This document shows, one piece after another, positions 8,613-20,198 of a DNA stretch of 64,000 bases. Numbering within the stretch: the stretch's first letter is position 1; every line of letters starts with the position of its first letter. Both the position numbers and the translations under genes were made by a program. The stretch lies in assembly GCA_022575985.1 (NCBI GenBank), contig JAKSXM010000132.1:12524001-12588000 (forward strand), read 5' to 3'. The stretch is from Anagrus nilaparvatae (Eukaryota > Arthropoda > Insecta > Hymenoptera > Mymaridae). The notes beneath the pieces were generated by a model. It saw only the letters and a program-made list of their open reading frames with translations, had not been told where the DNA came from and did not search any database.

Positions 8613-9734
8613 GCATATGAGCAATTATTTTAAAAGTGCTACTTAATTTGAGCCTGGAATCGTAATTTTTTTTTTTTTGAGGGCACATCGATATGACCCG
8701 TGTTTTCAGATAGTTTGAACCTTCCGAAAACCGAAAAAAATCGTGAACAAGAAATCGGCGATAGGTGCAAAAAAGATTTTTTCACTTTCATGTCAAAAAC
8801 CGTGTTTTTCGTATCTGAGCTACCCTAAATTTTTAAAATAACTTTTTAGGTAAATAAAATTTTAAAAAATAGATAAGGAAATCTGATTGCCAGGAAAAAA
8901 CCACTCCAGAAGAAAAAAAAACTTATCTTATTACGATGAAATTTAGCCAAGTTATCGTCAATTTAAGATTTTGCTCAAATACGTCTTAAAAAATAGATTT
9001 TATTGAAAAAAGCCTGTTTCTGAACTTTAAAAATGCATTACTCGCTTGATTTTCATCGTAAAATAATAATTTTTTTTTTTAAATCGATTAATTTTTTCCT
9101 GGTAATTCATTTCTTTAAAAAAAAATCATTTTTATTGACCAAATTTCAATTTTTAGGTCAAAAGCCTTTGACAACTGTAAGTAGCAAAATTTACTCAACA
9201 CAGTTTTTGAACTAAAAATTGAAATTTGGTAAATAAAAATAATTTTTTTCTTAAAAAAATGAATTTCCAGAGAAAAATTAATCGATTAAAAAAAAAAAAT
9301 TATTATTTTACGATGAAAATCAAGCGAGTAATGCATGTTTAAAGTTCAGAAACTGGCTTTTTCGATATAGAACTTCAATCTTTTTTAAAACGCATTTGAG
9401 CAAAATCTTAAATTGACGATAACTTGGCTAAATTTCGTCGTAAAAAGATAAGTTTTTTTTTCTTCTGGACTGGTTTTTCCCTGACAATCAGATTTTCTTA
9501 TGTATCTTTTAAAATTTTATTTACCTAAAAAGTTATTTTTAAAATTTGGGGTAGCTCAGATACGAAAAACACGGTTTTTGACATAAAAGTGAAAAAATCT
9601 TTTTGGCACCTATCGCCGATATCTCGTTCACGATTTTTTTCGGTTTTCTGAAGGTTCAAACTACCTGAAAACATGGGTCATATCGATGTGCCCTTAAAAA
9701 AAAAAATTAGTAGCACTTTTAAAATTGCTCATAT
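8613..9734. repeat. Large foldback element, arms about 0.54 kb, loop about 37 bp
   Basis: The left arm (8613-9165) and right arm (about 9203-9734) are near-complete reverse complements. Matched blocks include acatcgatatgac with gtcatatcgatgt, aatcggcgataggtgc with gcacctatcgccgat, and atgcattactcgcttgat with atcaagcgagtaatgcat. The loop is about 9166-9202. The 60-codon frame at 9033 is a by-product. No transposase is encoded. As one strand this would form a very long hairpin. Confidence 0.85.
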
Positions 9735-9912
9735 TCTGTACGGCTCCAGTATTGATTTTTCATGTATGGATTTTCATACGGCTGAAGTATATACAGGATC
9801 CGTTTGAAATTTGCCGTATTAATTGGCAAATTTATACGGCTAGCGTATGTAGTTTGCCGTATATACGGCTGAATACGTATAGTAATCGTTTATCGTATGC
9901 CGTATAAACGGA
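9735..9912. repeat. ATACGGC / GCCGTAT cluster
   Basis: Roughly ten copies of CCGTAT, ATACGG or one-base variants in both orientations, among them gccgtatatacggc. A direct match to the flank at 8568-8582 suggests the foldback is embedded in, or carries, this sequence. Confidence 0.6.
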
Positions 9913-10869
9913 TAACAGCGTGTCACAGTATCCCAGCTCTGATTATTTATTACTTCTAGATTTTTGTTCAAATTAGTTAGTGTAAAATTAGAACCTAGCT
10001 AAATTTGATTCATTAGTACTATTTTCTAAATTTTGAATATGATTTTTACTTAAATTAAAATTGAAAGTTTCATTATTATTATTATTATTGTCATTGATAG
10101 TTGAGATTGTTTTAACGAAAATATATCTGAAACTAAATTTGAATAATAAAATAAAGGCTGAATTCATTTTTTTATTTTATATTAAAAAATTTAGGTTAGT
10201 AAAAAAAAAAAAATGTGAAAGAAATGTATAATTTTTTATTTTAATTTTTTATTTTGATATTGGAAAAAATAAATTTTTTTTAAATTGACCTAGATTTTTA
10301 TATTATTATTAAAAGAAAAAAATGATTAATATATATTTTTTTTTAATAAAAATAAAATATCTGAGATAAATATTGAAAATAAATATTTACGTATTAATAA
10401 TTAAAAGTAATTGAATTAAAATTGAATTAAGCAGATACTATATACTTTTCGAAGGATTTTATATGAAAATAAAAGGTTATATGTTAAATAAAAGGGGTCA
10501 TTTCACTCTTAAATGGAGATCAACATATGATACACCAAATTATAATCTTCTCAGTTAATTTTATTAAAAATATATTACTTGACAATAAGAATAGCACTGT
10601 TGTTTTGAAAAAAAGGTTATTTTTGTCAATAAAAAATTCTCGTTAATATCCTTTAGCCTTATCCAAGAGAACCATTGGAATAAACACGGGTTGTTATGGA
10701 TGTTTTTAAAATGGAACCTGTTTATAAGGAAAGTTTGCTATGTAAATCTGAAAATCGATGGGGGATGGTCGGAAGTTTCCAATTTAAGAGATAACGAGGG
10801 GACTGAATTAAAATAATTTGGATTAATGAACATAAAATAATATAGATTTTGGGTAAAAATAAATTTGGA
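9913..10869. other. AT-rich spacer with a possible decayed MITE copy
   Basis: No gene seen. It includes a short ATT run (about 10073-10089). From about 10680 to 10855 there is weak resemblance (gaacctgttta, ggggga runs, aataatttgg) to the inverted AACATGTT family, too diverged to call firmly. Confidence 0.4.
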
Positions 10870-11445
10870 TATTAACATTACACCCACAAGGGTTTTTGGG
10901 GTCACTGAAAACGAATTTCATGGATTTTTTTATGAATAATTAATATATCACCCCTAAATTAGCTAAAATTACCCCCAAAAGGGGCGTTTTTGCTGTTTTT
11001 GAACATTTTGCGTCCAGATTAGGTCCATATAGAAATAGCAAAAACGGCTCTATGCGGGATAGTTTTAGCTAATATAAAGGGGAAATATTAATTGTTCATT
11101 AAAAAATTTATGAAATTCGTTATCAGCGACCCAAAAAACCTTTATGGACCTAATCTGGTCGCAAAAATTGCGAATATAGCCGAAACACCCCTTTTAGGGG
11201 TAGTTTTAGATGATTTAGGAGGGGTGAAATATTAATTATTAATAAAAATATCCATGAAATTCATTTTCAGCGACCCAAAAAACCCTTATGGACCTAATCT
11301 GGTCGCAAAAAGTGCGAAAATAACGAAAACACCCATTTTGGAGGGTAATTTTAACTAATTTAAGAGAGAAATATTAATTTTACCTTAAAAAATCATTCAT
11401 ATTCTTAATTAGCGACCCAAAAACTCTTAGAAACCAATTCTTGGA
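10870..11445. repeat. Inverted array of ~143-bp units
   Basis: Units carrying gcgacccaaaaaacc, atggacctaatctggtcgc and caccccttttaggggta start at 11126, 11270 and 11412 (periods 144 and 142 bp). The segment 10880-11030 is the same unit in reverse complement, with the turn near 11035-11085. Divergence between units is considerable, so the array is old. The same gcgaccc/gatccc phrase appears elsewhere (about 1038 and 23520), linking it to the foldback family at 785-1175. Confidence 0.75.
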
Positions 11446-12363
11446 CAAATCTATCCCCTTTCGGGGATACTTTTTGCAATTTAAGGGTAAAGCCCCATTT
11501 TCTTTACCAAATGACCCCGTCTTTATAATCTTATCTTAACACAAAATTATATTTTCTTAATTGAATCGCATTATATGCAGTAAGAAAAGATGTTGACAAA
11601 TATATACGAAGGATTCTACGTTAACTGGGATGACTAAGTTAGACTCAAAGGTAACAAAAATTGGTCCAAAGTAATTATTGCTAAAAGTGCAATTAAAAAT
11701 AAGTATTCCACCAATTTTTAGGTTTCTAAGCACGAAATTCAATTTTAGGCAGCCATTTTCATATATTTTTTTTTTTAATATTTTGAAATTTTCTTGATTT
11801 TGAACATTTTTTTTTAGCTATTTATTGGGATTTCCTCGCAAAATTTGATTCTGGAGTTCAAAAGTTGAATTTAACTGCTTATCTTCGAGAAAATTATCAT
11901 TTAGATTTTTGTTTAAGCTTAAGGAAAAATAACCTTAAAATTTTAAGTTATTTGAGTAAAATAGTTTAATCTTATTTGGAGATTTCTCGCGCATGTATTG
12001 TTCAAATCAAACTTTTAAAGACGAAATTAAATTTTACGGAAAATTTTCTATTAAAACCCATAAAGAAAATTTTTTTCTTGATATAAAGAGTTTTATTAAA
12101 AAAATAAGAAAAATTAGCTTTTTTGATTCAATGACCAAAAAGTGAAAGTGGCTGCGAAAAACAAAAAATAGTTCTAGGAATAGCTAAAAAAAGTTGAAAA
12201 AACTTGTTTCTAATTATTTTTATGCTCAAATTGGCATGGAATCTCTCATATATTGTTATGATAGTATAAAAAATTTATTAATTTTAATTTACCAGAAATT
12301 ATAATTAACACAAAAGTGTGTTCCAAAAGTCTAAATTTTTCAAAAATTTATCCTTTTTGTAGT
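11446..12363. other. AT-rich spacer, nothing identified
   Basis: A 61-codon minus frame (11557-11742) has no recognisable feature. No repeat family from elsewhere in the window was recognised. Confidence 0.4.
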
Positions 12364-13320
12364 TAGTATATTTATAGAGCGAAGCTCTACCTTATATAGG
12401 ATGCAACAATCGACACCTTGTGGGCACGATGTCTCAAAAATGAATGAACTTTCATTCTTTAAATCTGAGTTTATTTTATCGTCATGATGATCTGTATAGT
12501 TTTTGGGCTCTATCTGGAATTTCTAAAGGCATTTTTATTCTTGTATTTTTGCTTCACACAGGTGAAAAACCTAACAAATGTTAGCCGTGCAATAAATTTT
12601 ATGGCTTGTATAAACTTTACAACGGTGAAATATAATATAAAAATTCAAAATAACACAAGATTTAATTTTATTAATTATTAATTAATTCGCTTTTTATAAA
12701 ATTAAACGTTTAACGCCCTAGAATTTATCTAGTAACATAAAAAAAAGGTATATTTAATGAAAAATAATTAAATTTTCATCTCTTGTGTATTTTAGGACAT
12801 ATTTTTTTGCATGCATTTTTTTTTTTAATTTTAAAATGGTGGATGAAAAATCGCAAAAAAATTATTAAAAACAAGTTACAGTAGATAATTTGTTGTTAGT
12901 AATTTTTTTTGCAATTTTCCATCTGCCATTTTGAAATTAAAAAAAGTTGTTTAGTAGCCATCTTTGATTCGCAATATTAAGTTTCCAATTAATTTTATCG
13001 TAATATTGACTTCAGTTTCTGAAAATTGAGATTCTTTTACATAGGGATACATGTTTAAAAAGAAAAATTTTTTTTGGGATAAATTATAGAAAAAGTACGT
13101 AATAAGAAAGATGTGGCCAAAAAAATTTTAGTTAATTCTGGTTGAGATCTATTCAGCAAACAAATAACAAGGTTACAAAATAAGGAGTAGATTTTTTAGG
13201 TCAACCTTATTACAAATTAATATTGATCTCAATCCAATCAAAACTTTTAAAATTAAAAAATTACTGAAAATTTTTTATAACATCATCAGCTTCGCTCTAC
13301 CTATCGTTGACGGTATCTAG
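12364..13320 (-). mobile_element. Possible non-autonomous Helitron/Helentron-like element
   Basis: A perfect hairpin agagc-gaa-gctct lies at about 12375-12387. On the minus strand it is followed after 9 nt by ctaa, a CTRR-type end. Near the other boundary (about 13288-13320) the minus strand reads tatactagatacc, then taggtagagcgaagct, so tagagcgaagct occurs inverted at both ends, like the subterminal inverted repeats of Helentron-type elements. The first bases at the 5' end are not TC and the base after CTAA is not T, so the assignment is tentative. An imperfect internal inverted repeat lies at about 12825-12960. No coding. Confidence 0.35.
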
Positions 13321-16300
13321 TATAGCAAGATAATTATAAATAATAAAAATTTTCTAATTTTTTAAATATTTATTTAAATAAAAAAAAGTTTGTTAAATAA
13401 ATAGTTTCACAAAAAATAATAAAAAAAAAATTTTTAAATAAATATAAATAATATTAAAAAATAAAAGTTTTTCCATCATGAATACACATAATTAATTTAA
13501 TTTCAAAAATATTAAATAAATAAAATGAATAAAAAAAGTTAAATTTCATTTTAAATAAACGTTTTTATCTAAAAACGTAAATTATAAGTAGTATTAAAAA
13601 ATTCAGTAGTAAAAGTTATTATTAGTCAGACATTTTTATATTCCAAGTCTTAAACTTTCTCTTTCACCCTACATTAAACATTAATAATAATAACAGTAAT
13701 GATAATATAAGATATAGTATTTTCTATAGTATATGAATGACTACGTAAATAAACGTATACACACACACACATAAATATATATAGTTCACCTATATATATT
13801 TTCAACCCACTCATTTTTCATTCACCCTATTCTTATATGTTGTGCATTGATGACTCATACATACATACGTATATTTACGCAAATACATCTAGTTAATTAA
13901 TCAAATTAATTGGTAGTATTTAAAATAGGCTCTAGGAAGAAAATTTTATTTATTGATTATATATGGACTCATCTTACTTAGTTCACTCAAGTGTAAATAT
14001 TTTTGAATTATTTATTTGAATTTTATTTATTTTAATGATTAATTTAATGGTTTTATTTTAAATATAGCATTGTTAAGCTACTAAGTGGATTATTTTCTAA
14101 ATTTAGATTTAATCGGATTTTATTAATTATTCATATGAAATATTATGTCATAGATAAAATTTTAAAAATTGTGTCCCAAAGTAGTGAAATAAATAAAAAC
14201 TGTTTAGATTTTTAGTTGTTCTTACAACCGTTGGTATTTTTTTAAAATACCTAAAAACCAAGGCTGATCATAGTTATGCAATTGAAATTTTTGGCAGAAA
14301 TATACTCGATAAGTAAATAATCCTCAACCTTGCAATTATATTGACACAAAAATAATGATTGGAGATGAAATTTTGAAAATGATTTGTCAGATCTTTAGTG
14401 ATTCAAAAAAACGTGTATATTAGGGTATCCTTTACTTTCTAAACTCAGTATATCTTAAATGTGACCCTCTAGATGGAAAGTTTGTAACCTAAAATTTTAA
14501 AAAAACATTTGCCAGATTTTCAAAAACAATTTTAATCTGTGCTTGCAAGCACCTTTCTATCGCATTTCATAATTTAGAAAAAAAAAATTGAAAATTTTAA
14601 TTTGTTTGTATCTTTTTTTTATGTAATATAAAAGCTTGAAATTTTCAGGATTTCTTATTCTTGAATAGAACTTAATTTTTTCAAGCCAAAAGAAAAGAAA
14701 AAAAATGATGAGCAAATGAAAGCTTTGTAATTTTAGGATTTTTTTTTATCAATAAAATGGTAATTAGTTTAAAAAAAATTAACTTTTTCTGAAATTTTGA
14801 ACATCTAATGAAAAATGGAGTGATTTAAACTAGCTTTCATTTTTAAAAAAAAATTTAAAGTTGATTTTAACTATGAAAGTATTTGTCTTTAAAAATAAAG
14901 TAGGTAAATTTTTGCAAATAAAATTATTGCGACTATTTAAAGATTAAAGAACCATGAATAAATAAGCCAAATTAATAAAATAAATCTTTTTACGACAAAA
15001 ATTAGGCTGTTTACTTAATTTTAAAGTATAAAAAATAGTACATGCCTTCTAAAATTGTATATTTATAAGAAATTTTACACAATCTTAATTTGACCATAAT
15101 ACTATTAAGTTCATCTTATAAAATAATTTTTTATTAGCCATTTTTTAAACCAATTTTGCTCTTTAGGTCAATAGTAAGCCTAAAATTTATCAATTTTCAT
15201 TTTCTCATTTTACATTTTTTCTATATTGACCTAGGTTATTAAATTTTTTGGATCCAATTATAAGAAATATTAAAAAGGGTTTCTATTAGATAAACTGTCA
15301 TGTTAAAATAAAATTCAAGCACATCAACTTGAAAGGATGAAGAAAAAAGTAATTAACGAAGTTAACTATGCAAATTTTTCATGTTATATTTGTATGAAAA
15401 ATCGAAATATTTAAAGGGTGCTTATTACTTTTGAAAATGCGAATCTCAAAAAACAAAATTCAGAGTTAAAATATCCTAAAATTAATATAACCTAAAAAAA
15501 AAATCCAAAAATAAATCTTCTGAAAAAAAATATTTAAAAAAATGTAACTCATATTAATCCATATACCCTACAAAGAAAATGAAACCCTCGTCAGAATTTA
15601 ATAAAAATAATAATAAAAATCTTTTGCGTGCATCAGTTTATTACGTCATATAATATGTCCTACGCATGTAGTAAAAAAAAAAAAAACTTCATAAAAGAAG
15701 ATTTTTCATTATCAGTTTAAAGCTCAATAATATAGAAAACTACTGCTCATTTTCTTAAATAAAATTTTATAACGCATGTTTGCTTTTCTATTTACATGTA
15801 TCGACACCTACGTAATTTTTCCTTTTCTATCATACAAAAAAAATATAATATCATCCCTTTTTTTTATGAAATATATGGACCTCTCTATAAACGTATACAT
15901 GTATTAGTTAGTATGATAAGAAAAAAAAAACCGCAGTATTGGTGCAAGCTTAACTTGCAATACGCATGCGTTAAACCCCTTCTATATATGTTAATAAAGG
16001 CGCAAGCGTTTCAGATATTTATTAGAAAATAAAAAAAAGAAAGTTTTTAAGCATTTTCTTTTTTTGTATGTATAGAATATTTAGTTCCTTTTGGCCAGGT
16101 GACATATTAAGACAGAAAAATTCAATACTGTTTTAATAACAGCAATTTTTTTAAATATATATCAAAATAATTGTGTGTTTTAATATTTGAATTATCCATT
16201 ATTTATTTTATTTCTTGATTATTTTACATTATTCAAGAAAATAAACAACGCACTAGTGAATTATTTTATTGTAAAAAAAAGAGTTATATGATAGTTGCTG

Positions 16301-16468
16301 CTACATAATATTGATATAGTGCGTGCTATAGTGAAAAAAAATATAGTGTTTTATATATAAAAGTGGATAATAAAAGTCGAGGTTATGAAGAGAAACAATA
16401 ATAATTTGGACTTTATCTCAGGGACGGTTTTCAAGACTTAAAAAATACTAAAAATTGAGGAGGTCAGT
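13321..16468. other. AT-rich spacer, no gene recognised
   Basis: It contains an AC run (13759-13770), atacatacatac-type DNA near 13857, and many poly-A/T tracts. An open frame at 15796-16032 (78 codons) includes the slightly GC-richer patch cgcatgcg near 15963, but has no recognised motif and ends in a poly-A-rich region. Confidence 0.4.
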
Positions 16469-16490
16469 AATATATATATATATATATATA
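16469..16490. repeat. TA dinucleotide microsatellite
   Basis: Eleven uninterrupted TA units, seen directly. Confidence 0.9.
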
Positions 16491-16568
16491 ATTTAAAAAA
16501 AAAGTTGTTTGTTATATATACCTGAACCCTCGTGATACGATCGATGACATTATATATATTGACATTTA

Positions 16569-16584
16569 TACCTGCCGGCAGGTA
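16569..16584. repeat. Perfect 16-bp GC-rich palindrome
   Basis: tacctgccggcaggta is its own reverse complement, in otherwise AT-rich DNA. It may be a protein-binding site or a relic of a hairpin. No partner copy was noticed in the window. Confidence 0.7.
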
Positions 16585-16866
16585 AAAAACTGATTATGAT
16601 AAATATTTTGTTGAAAAAAAACTAAAATTTTTCTTCTAAAAATAAAACTTTTAAAAATTCCTTCATTTTTAAAAAAATACAACTAAACAAAGGAACATGA
16701 AATTTGGAATAAAAGTTTTTTCATATATAGGGCAAAGTTAAAAACAATCCTCTGGAAAATTTTTTTTATTTTAGATTTATATTAAAGAGGGGCCTATATC
16801 TTTCGTACCACACCCAACCTACTTGTATATATATAGGTACCTATATTCATATAAATATATATATAG

Positions 16867-17001
16867 GTACTTGAAAAGCGTGCGATAGTAGCTAGGGTGA
16901 TGGCGATGTTTCGAAGCCGCGTGGCTAGATCAATAATGACGTCTCGGAGTTTTTATTCCAGATATATACTAATGATTTTATTTTTTATTCTTTTTAATTG
17001 A
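16867..17001 (+). other. GC-richer island with a short open frame; possible exon or small ORF
   Basis: The island 16870-16950 stands out from AT-rich surroundings. After a potential acceptor (tatatag at 16860-16866) one frame is open to a TGA at 16999-17001. An ATG at 16900 gives 33 residues: a basic N-terminal part with seven Lys/Arg and no acidic residues (MAMFRSRVARSIMTSRSFYS), then a hydrophobic stretch ILMILFFILF. That pattern resembles a targeting or anchor peptide but could be chance. No good donor follows (only GTTTTT at 16949). The minus strand is also open for about 37 codons. The function is unknown. Confidence 0.2.
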
Positions 17002-19534
17002 GTAAAAAAAAAAAATTAAATTGGCTTCTTTTTATTAAACTTATTATTTTTTTTTTAAAGTTATATTTATAGATTTTATAATTAAATTTAGAAGGTAAAA
17101 TATATGTAAAGGTAAAAATGTATGTATGTAGGTTACTAATGTATATAGGATATTCACATGGTGAATTTTGGTTATTGTGAGGGAGGATAAGTGGCTAAAG
17201 GAAACTAAATGATAATGAGTTATAATTCTATCTCTTTTTTTTTGTACTTTCTTTTCTTTTTTGTTTTTTATTATATTTATTAAGTTGACGTGACATATAT
17301 ATGTCATAATAGAATACAAATTTTTATATTTTTTGGTTTTAATTACTTTTTTGGGATTTTTTAATGTAAAATATATTTTGGTTAAATATTGTCACCAATA
17401 ATTTAGGGGATGATAGGATCAAAAGATTAATTTTACTGGTAGTTAAAATCAGAAACATTGCATAATTAATTTAAAATTTTCAGTAACTAAAATATTTATA
17501 TCAATGTCCAGGCTAATATACAATATATATACTTAAAATTGATGAATTTTCAAAGGATTAAATTGCTAAAAGGTTTATTTACTTGAAATAGTTTTGCGGT
17601 TAGATATCAGCAAAGTATTTTAATTATGGATTTTCAAAGAAGCTTATAGTAATATCAATTCAAGTCTTTTTTAAGGTTAGGTGTACCTATCTTTTTAGTT
17701 TAGTTTTTAATATAAAACTTTTTTAAACTTAATAAAAACTTCATTATAGAAAACTATAGAAATTTATGTTTTTTAATAAACTTTGTATAGTATATGGAAA
17801 AATGAGCGCACATTTTTCAGGCTATGGTTATTAAAAAAATGAGTGTTTTGTGACTAAAGTTAAATTTTACTTAATTATCTTCAAAAATTTTTAAGATTTT
17901 TTTATAGAACAATCTTATTCCGCACTTGGTTTATAAAAATAATCATAAATCAGCGCATAAAAATTATAATAATTTTAAAATTTTTGAATTTTGATGAAAT
18001 TATTTACAAGTATTTGGTACAGAAAAAGAAATTGATGTAATTATCAAAAAAACTTTATGTGCTAAAATAAAAGATTACAGTTTTTTGTTTTTGGCATAAA
18101 TAAGGATTTTTTGCATTTCTTTTGTAAATATAAAAAAATTACAAATTGAATTTAAAAAGATCAGAAATCCTAATTATTAAAATTATTTATAATAGGGATC
18201 TTTTTGCTTAATTAGAAGGGCTTTTCCAAAATTTTAAGGTTTCGAGACTTTAAATTTTGCAAAAAATAATCAAACTATCATGAAAAATAGTTTTTTGCTT
18301 TCGTAATAAATATTATGCAAAGAGATTTCTGAATTATCCTATATATCATTATTATATTTCATTTGTGATAATCATAAAAATAGCCCTTATTTTGGGTTAA
18401 AATAATTAATGAAACGTTTTGAATGTTGCAACTTAAAAGTTAATCCCATGCAAGAGTTTATTCTTTTAAAAAACTAATGCCAGCTTTAAAAATAGTACTC
18501 CGAACTCCTATACGTAAACATAGGTAAAATTTACCTATGTTTTTGCTAAAAATTATGTAACTGAAATAATTAAAAAAATTAATTTGAAATGTCAAATTAT
18601 AAACTATAGATATATATGAGTTTATTTTGTCGAAAAAACATCCCCGATATCCATCGTTTATTACAACGGAAAACAGGGCTGAATGTTAATAAATAGGGTT
18701 TTTTTTGTAATATTTAATATAACACTGTAACCTCGCAAATTAACTAAAATACTTCTGGTTGGTCTCATTTTTTTGGTAAAAGTGTTATCTTTCAAGCCCC
18801 GTAACCTGTAGATTTTTATCACGAACTTTCTCATTGCTATATTCAATGATTGTTGGCCAAAAATTACCAATTTTCAATTGTCTAGGTTTGAAATATTTTA
18901 TTTCACATGTAATATCATTTATTGTATAATAAAGAATATATAATTTGTATGGAAAGGTCGTGGTTCAATAATTATTAATTTTTTTCCACATAAATTTTTA
19001 AATTGCTGACAATTGCAATTTTTTACAAAAATAGGTTTTATAGATCTAAAAAATTTTGTAAAAACTCCAAGCATCCAAAAACTTTTTACTCAATTCTTTT
19101 CAATTGTTTTTTTGCAAGATGTGATAATTTAAAGTTTCTCAATTTAAGTTTTTTTTTAAAAAAACATATTTTATCACTGTATTTATAAAGCCATATCTTG
19201 AAAACAATTAAGGCAAATATGATGAGTGATAAATTTTTGGAAACGTAGAGCAATTTTTCGAGACCTATAAAACCTATTATCATCTAAAATCAATCCTAAT
19301 TTTGGCAGCAATATGAAAATTGGTCATTTCAGGCCAAGTATGGACGTACGGTTTATTAAATATTGACTGTAATGGTAGGAAAATTAATTACAAAAAATTG
19401 CAGTTTACGGAGATTAATAAGCACTTATAAAAAAAAATTAGACCAAACGGAAGTTACTAGGTTTATAAGTTAAATAAATCAGAAACAAAGCTACAATATT
19501 TTATTACATTGAATCCTGTTTTTCAGGGCCCTTG
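17002..19534. other. AT-rich spacer, no gene recognised
   Basis: Open frames at 17044-17319, 18661-18870, 19003-19188 and 19086-19283 are low-complexity and lack motifs. The stretch 18760-18870 weakly resembles 36180-36300 (ggttg.tctcatttt.ttggtaaaagt), suggesting one more decayed dispersed repeat. Confidence 0.4.
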
Positions 19535-19769
19535 AGGCTCCATCTACAAAAGTCGGAAAAGGGGGGCGCAACCGCAAGTCGCATTTGAGTGCACATTGCG
19601 TTAGGCCCCATGTACATAAACCGTAAAACCGAGGCGCATCGCAAACGCAATGCGCAGAAGAAGGTTTCGTGTATTTCGAGTTGCGCATGAAACAACATTG
19701 GTTTCTGCGCATTGCGTTGCGCTCACGCTTGCGGTTGCTATTTTCTTTTGCATCTTTTGTAGATGGGAT
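19535..19769. mobile_element. MITE, Harbinger-like style, with nested inverted repeats
   Basis: Termini ggctccatctacaaaag (19535) and cttttgtagatggga (ending about 19768) are inverted. A second inner pair (aaacgcaatgcgcag with ctgcgcattgcgtt) lies inside. GC-richer than its surroundings. Open frames over this region are by-products of the GC-rich inverted repeats. Confidence 0.6.
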
Positions 19770-19809
19770 GTGCTTGTGGTTGCGACTCCCTTTTACGGCG
19801 TTTATAGAA

Positions 19810-19957
19810 TCAGCTTTCTACAGACCTCCGTAAACGCAAAACCGCAGCCTCAACGCAACGCGCACAACACGATTTTCGTTTGCACATATGCTTTTTGTGT
19901 TGTGCGCATTACGTTGCGGCTGCAGTTTTGCGTTTACAGAGGTCTGTAGAAGTAGCC
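19810..19957. mobile_element. MITE, foldback, related to the 20047-20195 copy
   Basis: Left arm ctttctacagacctccgtaaacg..., right arm ...cgtttacagaggtctgtagaag, with cgcacaacacg and its inverse near the centre. About 148 bp. The right half has been duplicated exactly (19988-20064). Confidence 0.65.
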
Positions 19958-20064
19958 TGAAAAAATTTAGGCTAGTTCCACAAACCTACGTTGCGGCTGC
20001 AGTTTTGCGTTTACAGAGGTCTGTAGAAGTAGCCTGAAAAAATTTAGGCTAGTTCCACAAACCT
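19911..20064 (+). repeat. Exact 77-bp tandem duplication
   Basis: 19911-19987 and 19988-20064 are identical base for base. The unit joins the right arm of one MITE to the left end of the next (ggctagttccacaaacct). Identity implies a very recent event or an assembly artefact. Confidence 0.9.
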
Positions 20065-20195
20065 CCGTAAACGCAAAAACTTAACCGCAACGCAATGCGC
20101 ACAAGACAACATGCATGTGCAAAACACGAGTTTTGGTTTGTGCGCATTGCGTTACGGCTGCGATTTTGCGTTTACGGAGGTTTGTGGAACCAGCC
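20047..20195. mobile_element. Complete Harbinger-type MITE with TTA target duplication
   Basis: 149 bp, bounded by TTA on both sides (20044-20046, 20196-20198). Inverted termini: ggctagttccacaaacctcc / ggaggtttgtggaaccagcc. The inner arms continue with cgtaaacgcaaaa and tgcgcattgcgtt. TTA target duplications and this TIR style are typical of PIF/Harbinger. There is no transposase, so it would need one in trans. Arms are nearly identical, so it is fairly young. Confidence 0.75.
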
Positions 20196-20198
20196 TTA

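Noticed and set aside
18760..19345. Possible large inverted repeat
   Set aside because: Only weak, scattered matches between 18760-18870 and the inverse of 19200-19345; not distinguishable from AT-rich background by eye.
19491..19949. Cys/Arg-rich open frames at 19491-19712 and 19650-19949
   Set aside because: They coincide with GC-rich inverted-repeat MITEs. The residue patterns come from gcgcattgcgtt-type repeats, not zinc-binding motifs.
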